Below are positions 1 to 8,982 of a stretch of 64,000 bases of DNA, one piece after another. The translations under genes and the position numbers were made by a program. How positions within the stretch are numbered: position 1 is the first letter of the stretch; each line of letters starts with the position of its first letter. Under the pieces are notes generated by a model that ran no database searches, was not told where the DNA came from, and saw only the letters and a program-made list of their open reading frames with translations. Origin of the DNA: Mesorhizobium ventifaucium (lineage in GTDB: Bacteria > Pseudomonadota > Alphaproteobacteria > Rhizobiales > Rhizobiaceae). The DNA lies in NCBI RefSeq assembly GCF_935822925.1, contig NZ_CAKXZS010000004.1:62001-126000 (forward strand). The letters run 5' to 3'.

Positions 1-137
1 CAACCGATCACGATGGAAGCGTGTCCCGCGCGCACGAGTGCCTGGTCGAGCATCGACAGCACCTGCTCGGCACCGCCAACCGCATCCGGGCCGACTGGCG
101 CGAGAGGGTAGGCGACGTTCAGGACGGTGAGGGTCAT
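1..137 (-). CDS. Glycosyltransferase family 4, N-terminal fragment (cut by window edge)
   Basis: Only the first 45 or so codons lie in the window, read from an ATG at 137 towards base 1. The translation has a short hydrophobic first strand followed by a glycine-rich GGAEQ turn about 20 residues in, which is the donor-side loop typical of the N-terminal half of GT-B fold group 1/4 glycosyltransferases. Its ATG overlaps the TGA of the PIG-L deacetylase by 4 bp (ATGA), so the two are translationally coupled and this is a further member of the same sugar operon. Donor and acceptor cannot be read from this fragment. Confidence 0.7.
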   Translation of the reverse strand, partial: MTLTVLNVAYPLAPVGPDAVGGAEQVLSMLDQALVRAGHASIVIG

Positions 138-985
138 GGCCGGTCGAGCCCAAGCTCCTCATGCGCAGCGGCCGCGGCGTGAAGCCAAACCGCCGGCTCG
201 AAACCGAGCGGCAGCGCCTCGTAATAAAGCCTGCCGTGGTTCGGCAGCGCCAGGAAATCATAGGCGGGCGCCACCCGGAAACGTTCGGCGCGCGCCGTAA
301 ACGGCGCCAGCGTCCGTTGCTGTGTCCGGTGGCAGGCCAGCATGCACTGCTTTCGTTCGAAAGCCGCTTCCGTAAGGTGGAGTTCAATGCACTCACCGCC
401 GGGATCGCTGTTGAAGTCCTGGAGGACTGCGCCCTCAGGTCCGGCGGAATAGAACGCCATTTCGACGATGGCCGGCGCCTGGCGTCCGTCGCGGCGCAGC
501 AAATGGCAGGCCGCATGGACGGCAAAGGCGGTGGCGTCATGATCAGGGTGACCACCTTCATAAGGATGCGTACAGACGAAGCTGACGTCGCGATCGGCCA
601 AAAGGCCGGTCAGATCCCGTGCGAGCGAGCCAAGATTTCCGGCGGCTTGCTTGTCGGGATAGCCGAGGCTGATCAGGGCCGTAGACGGCAATCCCGCTGC
701 CGCCAGCGCCGTCTCCAGCTCCTTATGGCGGGCCTCGGCATAGTCCTGCCACGTCTCGAAGCCGTGTGCTCGCGCGTCTTCAAGGTCTCGCGGCGCGCCG
801 TCGGTGACATGGACGATGCGAGATCCGCGCAAGCCGGCAAGATGCCCGCCGATGCCGATGGTCTCGTCGTCCGGATGCGCGACAACGATCATGATTTCAG
901 CACCGTCAGAGCAGTGCGGAGCAGCACCTAGCAACAAGGCCGCGAATTCGGCAAGCGGTCCGGACCTGTCGGGTGCGTGTTGCAT
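134..985 (-). CDS. PIG-L/LmbE family N-deacetylase
   Basis: 283 aa, near the usual length for the family. Residues 33-45 contain the metal-binding AHPDDE signature, and a second metal-ligand cluster HPDHD lies near residue 146, so both halves of the zinc site are present. Family members remove the N-acetyl group from GlcNAc attached to inositol, lipid or other carriers (PIG-L in GPI synthesis, MshB in mycothiol synthesis, LmbE-like enzymes in antibiotic pathways). No signal peptide is seen, so it should be cytoplasmic. It sits 7 bp after the hydrolase gene and is coupled to the next glycosyltransferase. Together with inositol-3-phosphate synthase in the same operon this makes a GlcNAc-inositol type substrate plausible, but that is inference. 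Confidence 0.85.
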   Translation of the reverse strand: MQHAPDRSGPLAEFAALLLGAAPHCSDGAEIMIVVAHPDDETIGIGGHLAGLRGSRIVHVTDGAPRDLEDARAHGFETWQDYAEARHKELETALAAAGLPSTALISLGYPDKQAAGNLGSLARDLTGLLADRDVSFVCTHPYEGGHPDHDATAFAVHAACHLLRRDGRQAPAIVEMAFYSAGPEGAVLQDFNSDPGGECIELHLTEAAFERKQCMLACHRTQQRTLAPFTARAERFRVAPAYDFLALPNHGRLYYEALPLGFEPAVWLHAAAAAHEELGLDRP

Positions 986-992
986 GACACAC

Positions 993-1925
993 TCATGCTG
1001 CCGAAGCCCGCACCGCTCTGACCGGCGAGACAGCCAAGGCGGGAGCGTAGCGGCGGGTCATCGTCGCGCAAAACTCCGCGAATTCCTCCGGCACCAGCGG
1101 CGGACTGGTGTGATGCGGCATCACTCCACGGTGCTCCGGAGTGAAGCAGAAGGTGATGGTCACGTCGAAATCGGCAAGTGCTTCCATCTGCCGGTCGTAC
1201 CAATCCAGCGCATTCGGCCTGAAACTGTCGGCCCAGGAGAGCCCGGTGCGCAGATTGGTGACGCCCAGCCGTTTCATCCAGGCGACGGCGTCCTCCAGCC
1301 GGGGATCTTCAAAATGGAACCATTGCACCAGTCCCATGTCGGGTGCGTAACGCAGGAATTCCTCGAGCGCGGGTTTGGGCGTACCGTCTTCGCGTAGCAG
1401 GCCCATGTAGAAGTGGCGATAGTAGGAGGAGCCTTCGGCCTCGCGGTGACGCGTCGTTGCCCCCCATTCGCGCGGAAGATCGTAGAGGCTGTACCATTGC
1501 ACGCGCGAGGCATTGCCGAGCAGCAGTTCGGCGCTCCTGCGCAAACCCCAGAGCTGTACCTCCTCCGCCCCGAAGCTCGACACACCAACTTCGCTGACCC
1601 ATACGGGAAGATCGGTGACGGTCGAAATCTCGCCGATCTTCTGGGGCCATTCCTGAATCTGCCAGAGATTCCAGTCGAGTGGGAAGCCATGCACACCGAC
1701 GGCATCGACATGGTCGAGCACCCCATATTGCTTCATGAGCGCCATGAAATCGGCATCGATCGGCGAAATGCCGCCCAGTATCCTGGTCACGGCCGGGTTT
1801 GCCGATCCGATCGCATCGGCGGCCAGTGTTGCCATGTTGGCAAAGCGGCTCCAGTCGGGGTCGAGTTCGGGATCCCAATGGGATTTGTTGTTCGGCTCGT
1901 TCCAGATCATCGCGGCTTCAATCAT
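993..1925 (-). CDS. Glycoside hydrolase, clan GH-A type TIM barrel with swapped halves
   Basis: 310 aa from the ATG at 1925; the longer upstream reading frame runs inside the methyltransferase gene and is not used. Residues 8-12 read WNEPN, the acid/base Glu motif that normally ends strand 4 of a clan GH-A barrel, and a WVSEVGVSS stretch near residue 95 fits the nucleophile Glu of strand 7. The C-terminal third (FHFEDP, RTGLSW, TFCFTPEHRG, ending in a helix with RRYA) looks like strands 1-3 of the same fold, which in GH39/GH5-like enzymes come before WNEPN. The order is therefore circularly permuted. It overlaps the methyltransferase by 8 bp. There is no signal peptide, so it acts in the cytoplasm or is a non-hydrolytic sugar-binding relative. 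Substrate unknown. Confidence 0.7.
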   Translation of the reverse strand: MIEAAMIWNEPNNKSHWDPELDPDWSRFANMATLAADAIGSANPAVTRILGGISPIDADFMALMKQYGVLDHVDAVGVHGFPLDWNLWQIQEWPQKIGEISTVTDLPVWVSEVGVSSFGAEEVQLWGLRRSAELLLGNASRVQWYSLYDLPREWGATTRHREAEGSSYYRHFYMGLLREDGTPKPALEEFLRYAPDMGLVQWFHFEDPRLEDAVAWMKRLGVTNLRTGLSWADSFRPNALDWYDRQMEALADFDVTITFCFTPEHRGVMPHHTSPPLVPEEFAEFCATMTRRYAPALAVSPVRAVRASAA

Positions 1926-2679
1926 GAAGTGGTCCTTTCGACGGGTAGACGGCGCCGCCGCCGGCCGGCTCACCGGCGGCGCGGCAGAAATAAACCTCTT
2001 GCTCCGGGTGCAGCACGATCTCGAAGCCGGCGCTGCGCAGCATCGCTTCGGTGCAGGCGCGATTGGGAATCCACCAGTTGGTCGGGTCGTCGGCATAGCG
2101 ATGCTCGACGAAATGCAGCTTCGGAAACTCCGGCCGGTCGAACAGATCGTGGGTCGAGAAAGGATAATTCTCATCGAGTGCAGGCAGTTCGATGCTGCCG
2201 CGCTGCATGGACTGGAAGATCATCAGGTCGCCGGCAACGTGCTCCCGGATCAGATCGAGAGCGAGCAGGGGGTGGCGCAGGTGATAAAGCACGCCCATGA
2301 ACAGCACGATGTCGAATTTCTCCCGCAAGGCGCCGACGTCGTAGACCGACAGCTGCTGGAATTCGATGTCGCAGTCCGCGATTTCGGCGGCGAAGCGCGC
2401 CTGCGCCAGATAGGCTTCATCGAAATCGATGCCGAGGACGCGGCCGGCGCCTCGTCGCTTCATCTCGATCGAGTAGAAGCCGGCGTTGCAGCCTATGTCG
2501 AGCACGGCCTTGCCGGACAGGTCGGCAGGAATGGCGTCGGCGAACTTGCGCCATTTGTTCAGGGGATAGTTGCCGAGGAAATGGTCGGGGGCGGTTTCGA
2601 CGCCCGCCAACTCCATGTTGTGGAACCACGGGCCAAGGGCATCGATGCGGCGGCGGATTTCGGCGTTCGAACGCAGCAT
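1918..2679 (-). CDS. Class I SAM-dependent methyltransferase
   Basis: 253 aa starting at the ATG at 2679, chosen because a strong AAGGAGG ribosome binding site lies about 6 bases upstream; the in-frame extension further upstream overlaps the nucleotidyltransferase and is rejected. Motif I of the Rossmann methyltransferase fold is clear (VLDIGCNAGFYS, about residues 54-65), followed by an acidic residue at the end of strand 2 (GIDFDE) and a motif IV-like VLFMGVLYHL. Such enzymes are often annotated as tRNA mo5U34-type or sugar methyltransferases; in this glycosyltransferase operon an O- or N-methylation of the glycan is more likely. It recalls methyltransferases that travel with B12 radical SAM enzymes in glycan cassettes, but I have not compared sequences. 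Confidence 0.8.
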   Translation of the reverse strand: MLRSNAEIRRRIDALGPWFHNMELAGVETAPDHFLGNYPLNKWRKFADAIPADLSGKAVLDIGCNAGFYSIEMKRRGAGRVLGIDFDEAYLAQARFAAEIADCDIEFQQLSVYDVGALREKFDIVLFMGVLYHLRHPLLALDLIREHVAGDLMIFQSMQRGSIELPALDENYPFSTHDLFDRPEFPKLHFVEHRYADDPTNWWIPNRACTEAMLRSAGFEIVLHPEQEVYFCRAAGEPAGGGAVYPSKGPLHD

Positions 2680-2681
2680 GG

Positions 2682-3488
2682 CTAGCCTCCTTCGCCTGGA
2701 TGGCTTGGTATTTGCGCCTGCCCCGGCAGCACGAATATGAGGTTTTTCGGGTCCTCCAACGTAGTGTCGTTGTTCTCGAGCAGCCGAAGCGCCGTGCGGT
2801 AGCCGTTGAACGTGCCGACGTCGACATAGGCGGTGCCTGCCTTGACGCCGCAAGCCTCACCACCGACCGCCAGATGGGCGTTGATCAGGGTGCCGACATA
2901 TTCGTCGCTTTGATCCCGCTCGCGCCAAAGCGCGGCAAGCTGGTGAAGAATGCGGCCCGGCATCTTGAACGCCCCCCAAATCCAGTTCGATGCGGCGCCT
3001 TGTTGCTTGACCTGGATCTCCTTCACCCGGTCATCCCCGTCGAGAACGACGGCATCGAAGAGTTCCGGGTGATCCACCGGGAAGAGCAAGAACGACAGCC
3101 GGTCGTCCGGCAGGCGGCAAAAGCCATCTTCCGGAAACCAGATCGTGTCGGGCAGGCCGATCAGAACCGTCTCGTCCGGCGCGACCAGCGGCGCGGCGCG
3201 GAAGATCGCGTCGCAAAGCCCGACGGGGTTGGGCTGCACGACAAACAATGCGGCGGCGTCGCCGTAGCCGGCGGCGTAGTATTCGAGAATGTCGGATTTT
3301 CCCGATCCGATGACGAAGCAGATTTTGTCGACGCCGTTGCGCACCATGCGACGCACCAGATATTCGCTCACCGCGCAAGGACGCTCGGTCTGGCCGTCGA
3401 TGCGGCTGCCGACCGGCAGCAGCTCCTTTGAGAAGCCGAGCGGTTGAATGCGGCTGCCGCGGCCGGCGGCGGGCACGATGCCCAACAT
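2682..3488 (-). CDS. Sugar-1-phosphate nucleotidyltransferase
   Basis: 268 aa from an ATG at 3488 that overlaps the stop of the upstream glycosyltransferase by one base (TGATG). The N-terminus has the nucleotide-binding loop PAAGRGSRI with a Lys shortly after (FSKELLPV), which defines the NTP_transferase family that includes glucose-1-phosphate thymidylyl- and uridylyltransferases. A GLPDTIW segment near residue 107 matches the region of the metal-binding Asp. No left-handed beta-helix or acyltransferase tail is present, so it is a single-domain enzyme. It should supply an activated sugar (dTDP-, UDP- or CDP-linked) to the glycosyltransferases around it; the base cannot be read from the sequence. 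Confidence 0.8.
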   Translation of the reverse strand: MLGIVPAAGRGSRIQPLGFSKELLPVGSRIDGQTERPCAVSEYLVRRMVRNGVDKICFVIGSGKSDILEYYAAGYGDAAALFVVQPNPVGLCDAIFRAAPLVAPDETVLIGLPDTIWFPEDGFCRLPDDRLSFLLFPVDHPELFDAVVLDGDDRVKEIQVKQQGAASNWIWGAFKMPGRILHQLAALWRERDQSDEYVGTLINAHLAVGGEACGVKAGTAYVDVGTFNGYRTALRLLENNDTTLEDPKNLIFVLPGQAQIPSHPGEGG

Positions 3489-4609
3489 CAGATTGCTTCC
3501 TTCAACGGCTCGCCCGCCGTCAGGCCCTGCCCCGCCGTCAAGCCCTGCAATGAATCGGACAGGAGGCGGTCCAACTCCCTGGCGCGCTGCGCAGAGGTGT
3601 GTTCGTCCAGCACCCGCTCGCGCGCCCGGCGCCGGATGGCGTCGACTTCGCTGTCGGGCAAGCCGACTGCCGCGACCACGTCGTCGGTGGTGTCCGCCAG
3701 GATGATCTCGCTGCCGGGCTGGAAAAAACTGCTCAGCCCGGGCCAGGTGTCGCTCACGATCGCCGCCCCGCAGGCTGCCGCTTCGAACAGCCTGCCCGAA
3801 GGACACCAGCCCCTCTTGGCCATTGCCTCGCGGGTCACGTTCAGCGTCAGGCGCGATGAGCAGAAGAAGGCCGGATGATCCGCAGGCGGAAGGTGCCTGA
3901 CAAAGAAGATGTTTTCGCCCCACGGAAATTCGTGCGGATATTGGGCGCCGCCGATGACGAAGCGGTGGTCCGGCAGGCGCGCTGCCGTGCGGACCAGCAG
4001 CTTTTCGACTCCGGCCTGGCGATCGGCCGCATAAGTTCCGAGATAGGATAAATCCCCGGCGAATTCAGCCCGGGGCTCGGCCGGCCGGTGTCGCTCGGGA
4101 TCGACATGGCCGTAGAGAGGCAAGACACGGCGGGCGCCCAGCAGCGCTTTTAGCGCATCGATTGCGGTTCCCCCCGTGTAACTCAGGACGAGGTCGAAAT
4201 CGCGCAGCCCTTCCGGCCCGTAATACGCCGGTCGTAGACCTTGTTCGATCCGGGCGAGTGTGACCGGCGTGTCGAGATCGTAGAAAACTTTCAGCCCGCG
4301 ACAGGCCTGCTGCGCCAGGCGCGATGCTTCCACGGCGTCGGGACAATAGGACGTGATGATGACGACGTCCGATTGCCCGATCGCCTGTTCCGCGACATGG
4401 CGAATGTCCTCCCACTCCGGATAGAGAACGACATTGCCGCCATCGAGATGATCAAGATCGCGTGCGCCGGCATAATATGGGGTGTTGCGTTCGAAAAAGC
4501 TGACCGACCAGCCCAGCCCGCCCAGCGCACGGATCAGCCCGCGCCACAGCGTCGCGTGTCCGTTTCCCCACGAGGAGGTGACGGTGAGACCGAAAATGAC
4601 CATACGCAT
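3488..4609 (-). CDS. CgeB-like glycosyltransferase (paralogue 1)
   Basis: 373 aa. The N-terminus has the pattern SSWGNGHATLWRGL followed by an ERNTPYY block, and the C-terminal half carries the GT-B donor site segment FEAAACGAAIVSDTWPGL near residue 278, as in CgeB/spore-maturation type group 1 glycosyltransferases. The C-terminus ends with a short imperfect tandem GLTAGQGLTAGEP, possibly a recent small duplication. It is one of four related glycosyltransferases in this operon (see 7873-8982, 8979-10073, 10070-11200). Cytoplasmic; no membrane segment. A second ATG two codons in is an equally possible start. Confidence 0.8.
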   Translation of the reverse strand: MRMVIFGLTVTSSWGNGHATLWRGLIRALGGLGWSVSFFERNTPYYAGARDLDHLDGGNVVLYPEWEDIRHVAEQAIGQSDVVIITSYCPDAVEASRLAQQACRGLKVFYDLDTPVTLARIEQGLRPAYYGPEGLRDFDLVLSYTGGTAIDALKALLGARRVLPLYGHVDPERHRPAEPRAEFAGDLSYLGTYAADRQAGVEKLLVRTAARLPDHRFVIGGAQYPHEFPWGENIFFVRHLPPADHPAFFCSSRLTLNVTREAMAKRGWCPSGRLFEAAACGAAIVSDTWPGLSSFFQPGSEIILADTTDDVVAAVGLPDSEVDAIRRRARERVLDEHTSAQRARELDRLLSDSLQGLTAGQGLTAGEPLKEAI

Positions 4610-4622
4610 CCGGCAGTCCTCG

Positions 4623-5215
4623 TCAGGCGGCTTCGTTTAGTCGGATCAGCTTGGAGCCCCAGTCACCGGACACGACCGTGGTGATCGAAGCGGGGTCGAT
4701 GTCGAAGCGAAAACAGTCTCCCAGCGGCAAGCCGAGCACCTTGCAGACGGCGGCTTTGATCACGTCAGCATGGCTGACCAGTGCCACGGACTGATTCTGA
4801 TAGCCTTTGCGAAGCTGCTGCATCAGCGAGACGACACGTTGCTGGACGTCCAGCATGGTCTCGCCGCCGGGCGTCCTCGCCTGCTGACGTTGACTGTTCC
4901 ACACAAGCCAGCCGGCGTCCTGGTTCAACTCTTCGAAGGTCTTTCCCGACCACGCGCCGAAGTCGATCTCATCGAGTTCCTGGCGGATTGTAATCTTCTC
5001 GGGGCTGCAGGCGATTGCGATCGGTTTTGCGGTTTCCATGGTTCGTTCGCGCGGGCTGCAACAGATGGCCGCTAGCGGCCGCGGCGCCAAGTGGCTGGCC
5101 AGGCGCAAGGCTTGTGCCCTGCCGGTTTCGCCGAGGCAAACTCCAGCCATGCGTCCGGCAAGATAGTTGCCCACATTGTCGTGCGCCGCATGGCGGATCA
5201 AAAGGAACGTCGTCG

Positions 5216-5219
<4 letters not shown>
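4623..5219 (-). CDS. Histidine phosphatase family (phosphoglycerate-mutase-like) protein
   Basis: 198 aa. The phospho-accepting histidine is in LIRHAAHDN near residue 9 (RHA in place of the usual RHG), and the second catalytic His is in VSHADVIKA near residue 150. Length and both motifs fit broad-specificity histidine phosphatases of the CobC/GpmB type. Its start codon overlaps the stop of inositol-3-phosphate synthase by 4 bp (ATGA), so the two are made together; dephosphorylation of inositol phosphate or of a glycosylated inositol phosphate is an attractive role but is inference. The gap to the next glycosyltransferase is 13 bp. Confidence 0.8.
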
Positions 5220-6319
<1,100 letters not shown>

Positions 6320-6361
6320 GAAACTGCCGCCATCGCTGTTGAAGGTAAGTTCCTCGCGCCG

Positions 6362-6386
6362 AACTGTCAGCTGCCGGGAATGTTCC
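6362..6386 (-). promoter_or_regulatory. EcfG-type promoter for inositol-3-phosphate synthase
   Basis: On the minus strand GGAACA (6386-6381), 16 bases, then GTT (6364-6362). This matches the general-stress-response sigma consensus of alphaproteobacteria (GGAAC, about 17 bases, GTT). The predicted transcript starts near 6355, some 35 bases before the GTG of the synthase. Confidence 0.65.
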
Positions 6387-6480
6387 TTGCGACCTGGAAA
6401 AATCACGAACTTCCATTCGGATCAAAGCTGCGCCCTGTGTTTTGCGTTGCCTGGGCTGACCGACCTCAGCGCCGGAGGCC

Positions 6481-6681
6481 TCAGTCGAGGCTTCGCAGCA
6501 TATCCGCTTCTTTTTCCAGGATGGTGGCCACTTCCTCGCGCTCGAGGTGTGTCATCATCAGGCTCACACAGCATTCGAGGTAGGTGATCGAGGCACGTCT
6601 CAGAAAGGCAGCCGTTTCCCTTTCAGCCATTTGCTCGATGTCCTTGGCGGATCGTTTTCGATGCACGGGTCCGTTCTCCAT
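6481..6681 (-). CDS. Small hypothetical protein, probably stress-induced
   Basis: 66 aa, starting at the ATG at 6681 rather than the ATG at 6699, because GAAGG lies 8 bases before it and the upstream EcfG-like promoter would begin transcription near 6690. The protein is rich in charged residues and predicted helical, with two cysteines/methionines in a YLECCVSLMM segment. No family recognised. It lies between the UDP-glucuronate-decarboxylase-like gene and inositol-3-phosphate synthase, with about 120 bp to the former and 160 bp to the latter. Confidence 0.55.
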   Translation of the reverse strand: MENGPVHRKRSAKDIEQMAERETAAFLRRASITYLECCVSLMMTHLEREEVATILEKEADMLRSLD

Positions 6682-6697
6682 GCCGATACCTTCGCCC

Positions 6698-6722
6698 AAC
6701 GGCGAGGTCGACCGGATGTTCC
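6698..6722 (-). promoter_or_regulatory. EcfG-type promoter for the 66-aa protein
   Basis: Minus strand GGAACA (6722-6717), 16 bases, CGTT ending at 6698. Full match to the GGAAC-N17-GTT pattern with the preferred C before GTT. The predicted start is close to the ribosome binding site of the small gene at 6681, giving a very short leader. Confidence 0.65.
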
Positions 6723-6802
6723 CATAATGAGAAAAAGTGAAAGCGCCTGTGGCACGGTCACCGTCTCACCATGACCATGCCCGCGGGCAGCTCTCCCTCA
6801 CC

Positions 6803-7876
6803 TCAGGCCGGCAGGTTTTGCAGTCGGCCTGAAGCGGACTTGACGCTTGTCGCAATTGGGGAAATTCGATGCTCGTTACGGCTGGCTTCGAGCTCCGTAA
6901 AATAGCTGATCGTCTGCATCAGGCCTTGCTTGAGCGGCACCTTTGGCGCCCAATCGAGAAGGGTTTTTGCTCGGGAAATATCCGGTTGCCGCCGGCGAGG
7001 GTCGTCTTGCGGCAGTGGCAGGAATTTGAAGCCCGAGTTGCTGTAGGTCATATCTCTCACCAAGCCGGCCAGTTGAAGAACGGTGAACTCCCCGGGATTG
7101 CCCAAATTGACCGGTTGGCGCGGATTGGGATCGACATCCATAAGACGGACCAGACCGTCAACCAGATCGGAGACGTAGCAGAACGACCTGGTCTGCAGCC
7201 CGTCGCCGAATATCGTCAGTGGTCTCTTCTCGAGCGCCTGCATCACCAGGTTCGAGACGATCCGGCCGTCGGCAGGATCCATCCTCGGACCATAGGTGTT
7301 GAAGATGCGCGCGACCCGGATGTCGGCCATTTCGGTTCTCAAATAGTCGAAGCACAAGGTTTCGGCGGTGCGCTTGCCCTCGTCATAGCAGGCACGAGGA
7401 CCGGTGCAGTTCACGTGACCGACATAGTCTTCCCTTTGCGGGTGCTGTTCGGGATCGCCATACACTTCGCTTGTCGATGCCTGCAGGAAGCGCGCATTGT
7501 TTTGGGCGGCGAGCTCAAGCAGATGGAGGGTTCCGATCACGCAGGTTCGCGTGGTGTGAACCGGATCGGCTTGGTAGCGCGGCGGCGATGCGGCGCACGC
7601 CAGGTTGAAAATGCGGTCCACCGGCTCAGCAAGGTCCAATGGTCGGCAAATATCCTGCTCGATCAGCCGGAAACGAGGGCGGTCCATCATCGAGACGATG
7701 TTTTCCATCCGACCGGTAAGAAAATTGTCGACACAGATCACGCGGTACCCGGCCTGAAGCAGTGTTTCGCAAAGATGCGAACCGAGGAAACCCGCGCCGC
7801 CGGCGACAAGCGCCGTTTTGGTCCGTTGCGTCCTTCTTGATTGCCGCATCTCTATTTTCTCCTGTCTGCCAGTCAT
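6803..7876 (-). CDS. UDP-glucuronate decarboxylase-like SDR (UDP-xylose synthase type)
   Basis: 357 aa. The N-terminal NAD loop reads GGAGFLGSHL, and the catalytic region has a Ser-rich STSEVYGDP turn followed by GPRACYDEGKR, which carries the Tyr-x-x-x-Lys pair in the form typical of UDP-glucuronate decarboxylase (UXS/Uxs1). The enzyme would oxidise and decarboxylate UDP-glucuronate to UDP-xylose, giving a pentose donor to the neighbouring transferases. The ATG at 7876 overlaps the stop of the upstream glycosyltransferase by 4 bp; a second Met nine codons in is an alternative. The extra C-terminal tail beyond residue 320 is of low complexity. Confidence 0.85.
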   Translation of the reverse strand: MTGRQEKIEMRQSRRTQRTKTALVAGGAGFLGSHLCETLLQAGYRVICVDNFLTGRMENIVSMMDRPRFRLIEQDICRPLDLAEPVDRIFNLACAASPPRYQADPVHTTRTCVIGTLHLLELAAQNNARFLQASTSEVYGDPEQHPQREDYVGHVNCTGPRACYDEGKRTAETLCFDYLRTEMADIRVARIFNTYGPRMDPADGRIVSNLVMQALEKRPLTIFGDGLQTRSFCYVSDLVDGLVRLMDVDPNPRQPVNLGNPGEFTVLQLAGLVRDMTYSNSGFKFLPLPQDDPRRRQPDISRAKTLLDWAPKVPLKQGLMQTISYFTELEASRNEHRISPIATSVKSASGRLQNLPA

Positions 7877-8982
7877 GCTGCACTTTCGACGCCCAGATCG
7901 AGAGCTGGACGTGCCGATCTTGGCCGCGCCAGCAGCGAAACGAATTCGCGGGCTCTCGCGGCGCTCGTATGTGCCGCCAGGATCGTTGCACGCGCTCGCC
8001 TGGCCATAGCCAGCCTGACGCGGTCGGATTGGCTGGACAGGATATCGATCACGTCTTCGGCTTGGCCGGCCGTGTTGATCGTGGCTGTCGGAAAGAAGCT
8101 ATCCAGACCGGTCCAGCGATCGCTGATGATCGCCGTGCCACAGGCAGCCGCCTCGAAGAGGCGTACGCTGGGAGACCACCCAGCCGCTATCATGGAGCTG
8201 CGCGTGACATTCAACGTATAGCGCTGGCGGCTGTAGAACGAGGCGTGGTCCGCCGGCGGCAAGTGCTCGATGCGATCGACGTTGCTTGGCCAGACGGTCT
8301 CGGACGGGAATTGCGAGCCGGCCACGACGAAGCGACGGTCCGGCATGCGTCTTGCCGGTTCGAGCAGGAGAGCATCCAGCGTCGCCTGCCGGTCCGAGCT
8401 GTAAGTTCCGAGATAGCCAAGGTCCCAGCAGATTGGATCGGCCGTTCGGCGATGCCGCTCCGGGTCGACCGAGCAGTAGAGCGGCTCGGCGCGCCGTGCA
8501 CCGAAGTCCGCCGCCAAACGGGCGAGCGTTGGCCCGCCGGTGAATGAGAAATAGACATCGAAATACGGAATTTGCCGTCGGCATATGTAGTCGCAATCAT
8601 CGGCGGCGAGCTTTGCCAGCGTGACCGGCGTGTCGATGTCGTAGAAGCAGAACTGGCCCGTGCACAGGGAGGCGACGATGTCGATGACCGCTCGCCCCTC
8701 CGGAACGAAGGACCCGACCACCACGACATCGGCCTGCTGCAGATAGCCGGCATAGGTCCGACGAAGATCGTTCGTCGTTTCGTAGTAGCGCAATGTGCAG
8801 AAATCCGGGTCGCGCAGATCGCGATGGCTTGCGTACCATGGCACGTCGCGTTCGAGGAAGGTGATGCGATGGCCGAGCTGGTGCAGGCCCTTGAGCAACC
8901 CGCGAAAGGTCGTGGCGTGACCGTTTCCCCATGAAGAGGACAAAGACAGGCCAAGAAAGACGATATCGAGCCGCTTGGTCAT
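7873..8982 (-). CDS. CgeB-like glycosyltransferase (paralogue 2)
   Basis: 369 aa, clearly related to the gene at 3488-4609: both share SSWGNGHAT near residue 17, a Y-FDIDTPVTLA-type middle segment, the DRQA block and the donor-site block FEAAACGTAIISDRW. GT-B fold, cytoplasmic, no membrane segment. It overlaps its neighbours by 4 bp on both sides, so it is translated as part of a run of coupled transferases. Two such close relatives in one operon suggest either two successive similar linkages or recent duplication. Donor unknown. Confidence 0.8.
   Translation of the reverse strand: MTKRLDIVFLGLSLSSSWGNGHATTFRGLLKGLHQLGHRITFLERDVPWYASHRDLRDPDFCTLRYYETTNDLRRTYAGYLQQADVVVVGSFVPEGRAVIDIVASLCTGQFCFYDIDTPVTLAKLAADDCDYICRRQIPYFDVYFSFTGGPTLARLAADFGARRAEPLYCSVDPERHRRTADPICWDLGYLGTYSSDRQATLDALLLEPARRMPDRRFVVAGSQFPSETVWPSNVDRIEHLPPADHASFYSRQRYTLNVTRSSMIAAGWSPSVRLFEAAACGTAIISDRWTGLDSFFPTATINTAGQAEDVIDILSSQSDRVRLAMARRARATILAAHTSAARAREFVSLLARPRSARPALDLGVESAA

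Noticed and set aside
1735..2685. 316-codon plus-strand frame across the methyltransferase and hydrolase
   Set aside because: It is antisense to two genes with clear catalytic motifs, and its composition is not protein-like.
2682..3923. Longer nucleotidyltransferase starting at 3923
   Set aside because: The extra 145 codons run inside the neighbouring glycosyltransferase; the ATG at 3488 begins at the nucleotide loop and is coupled.
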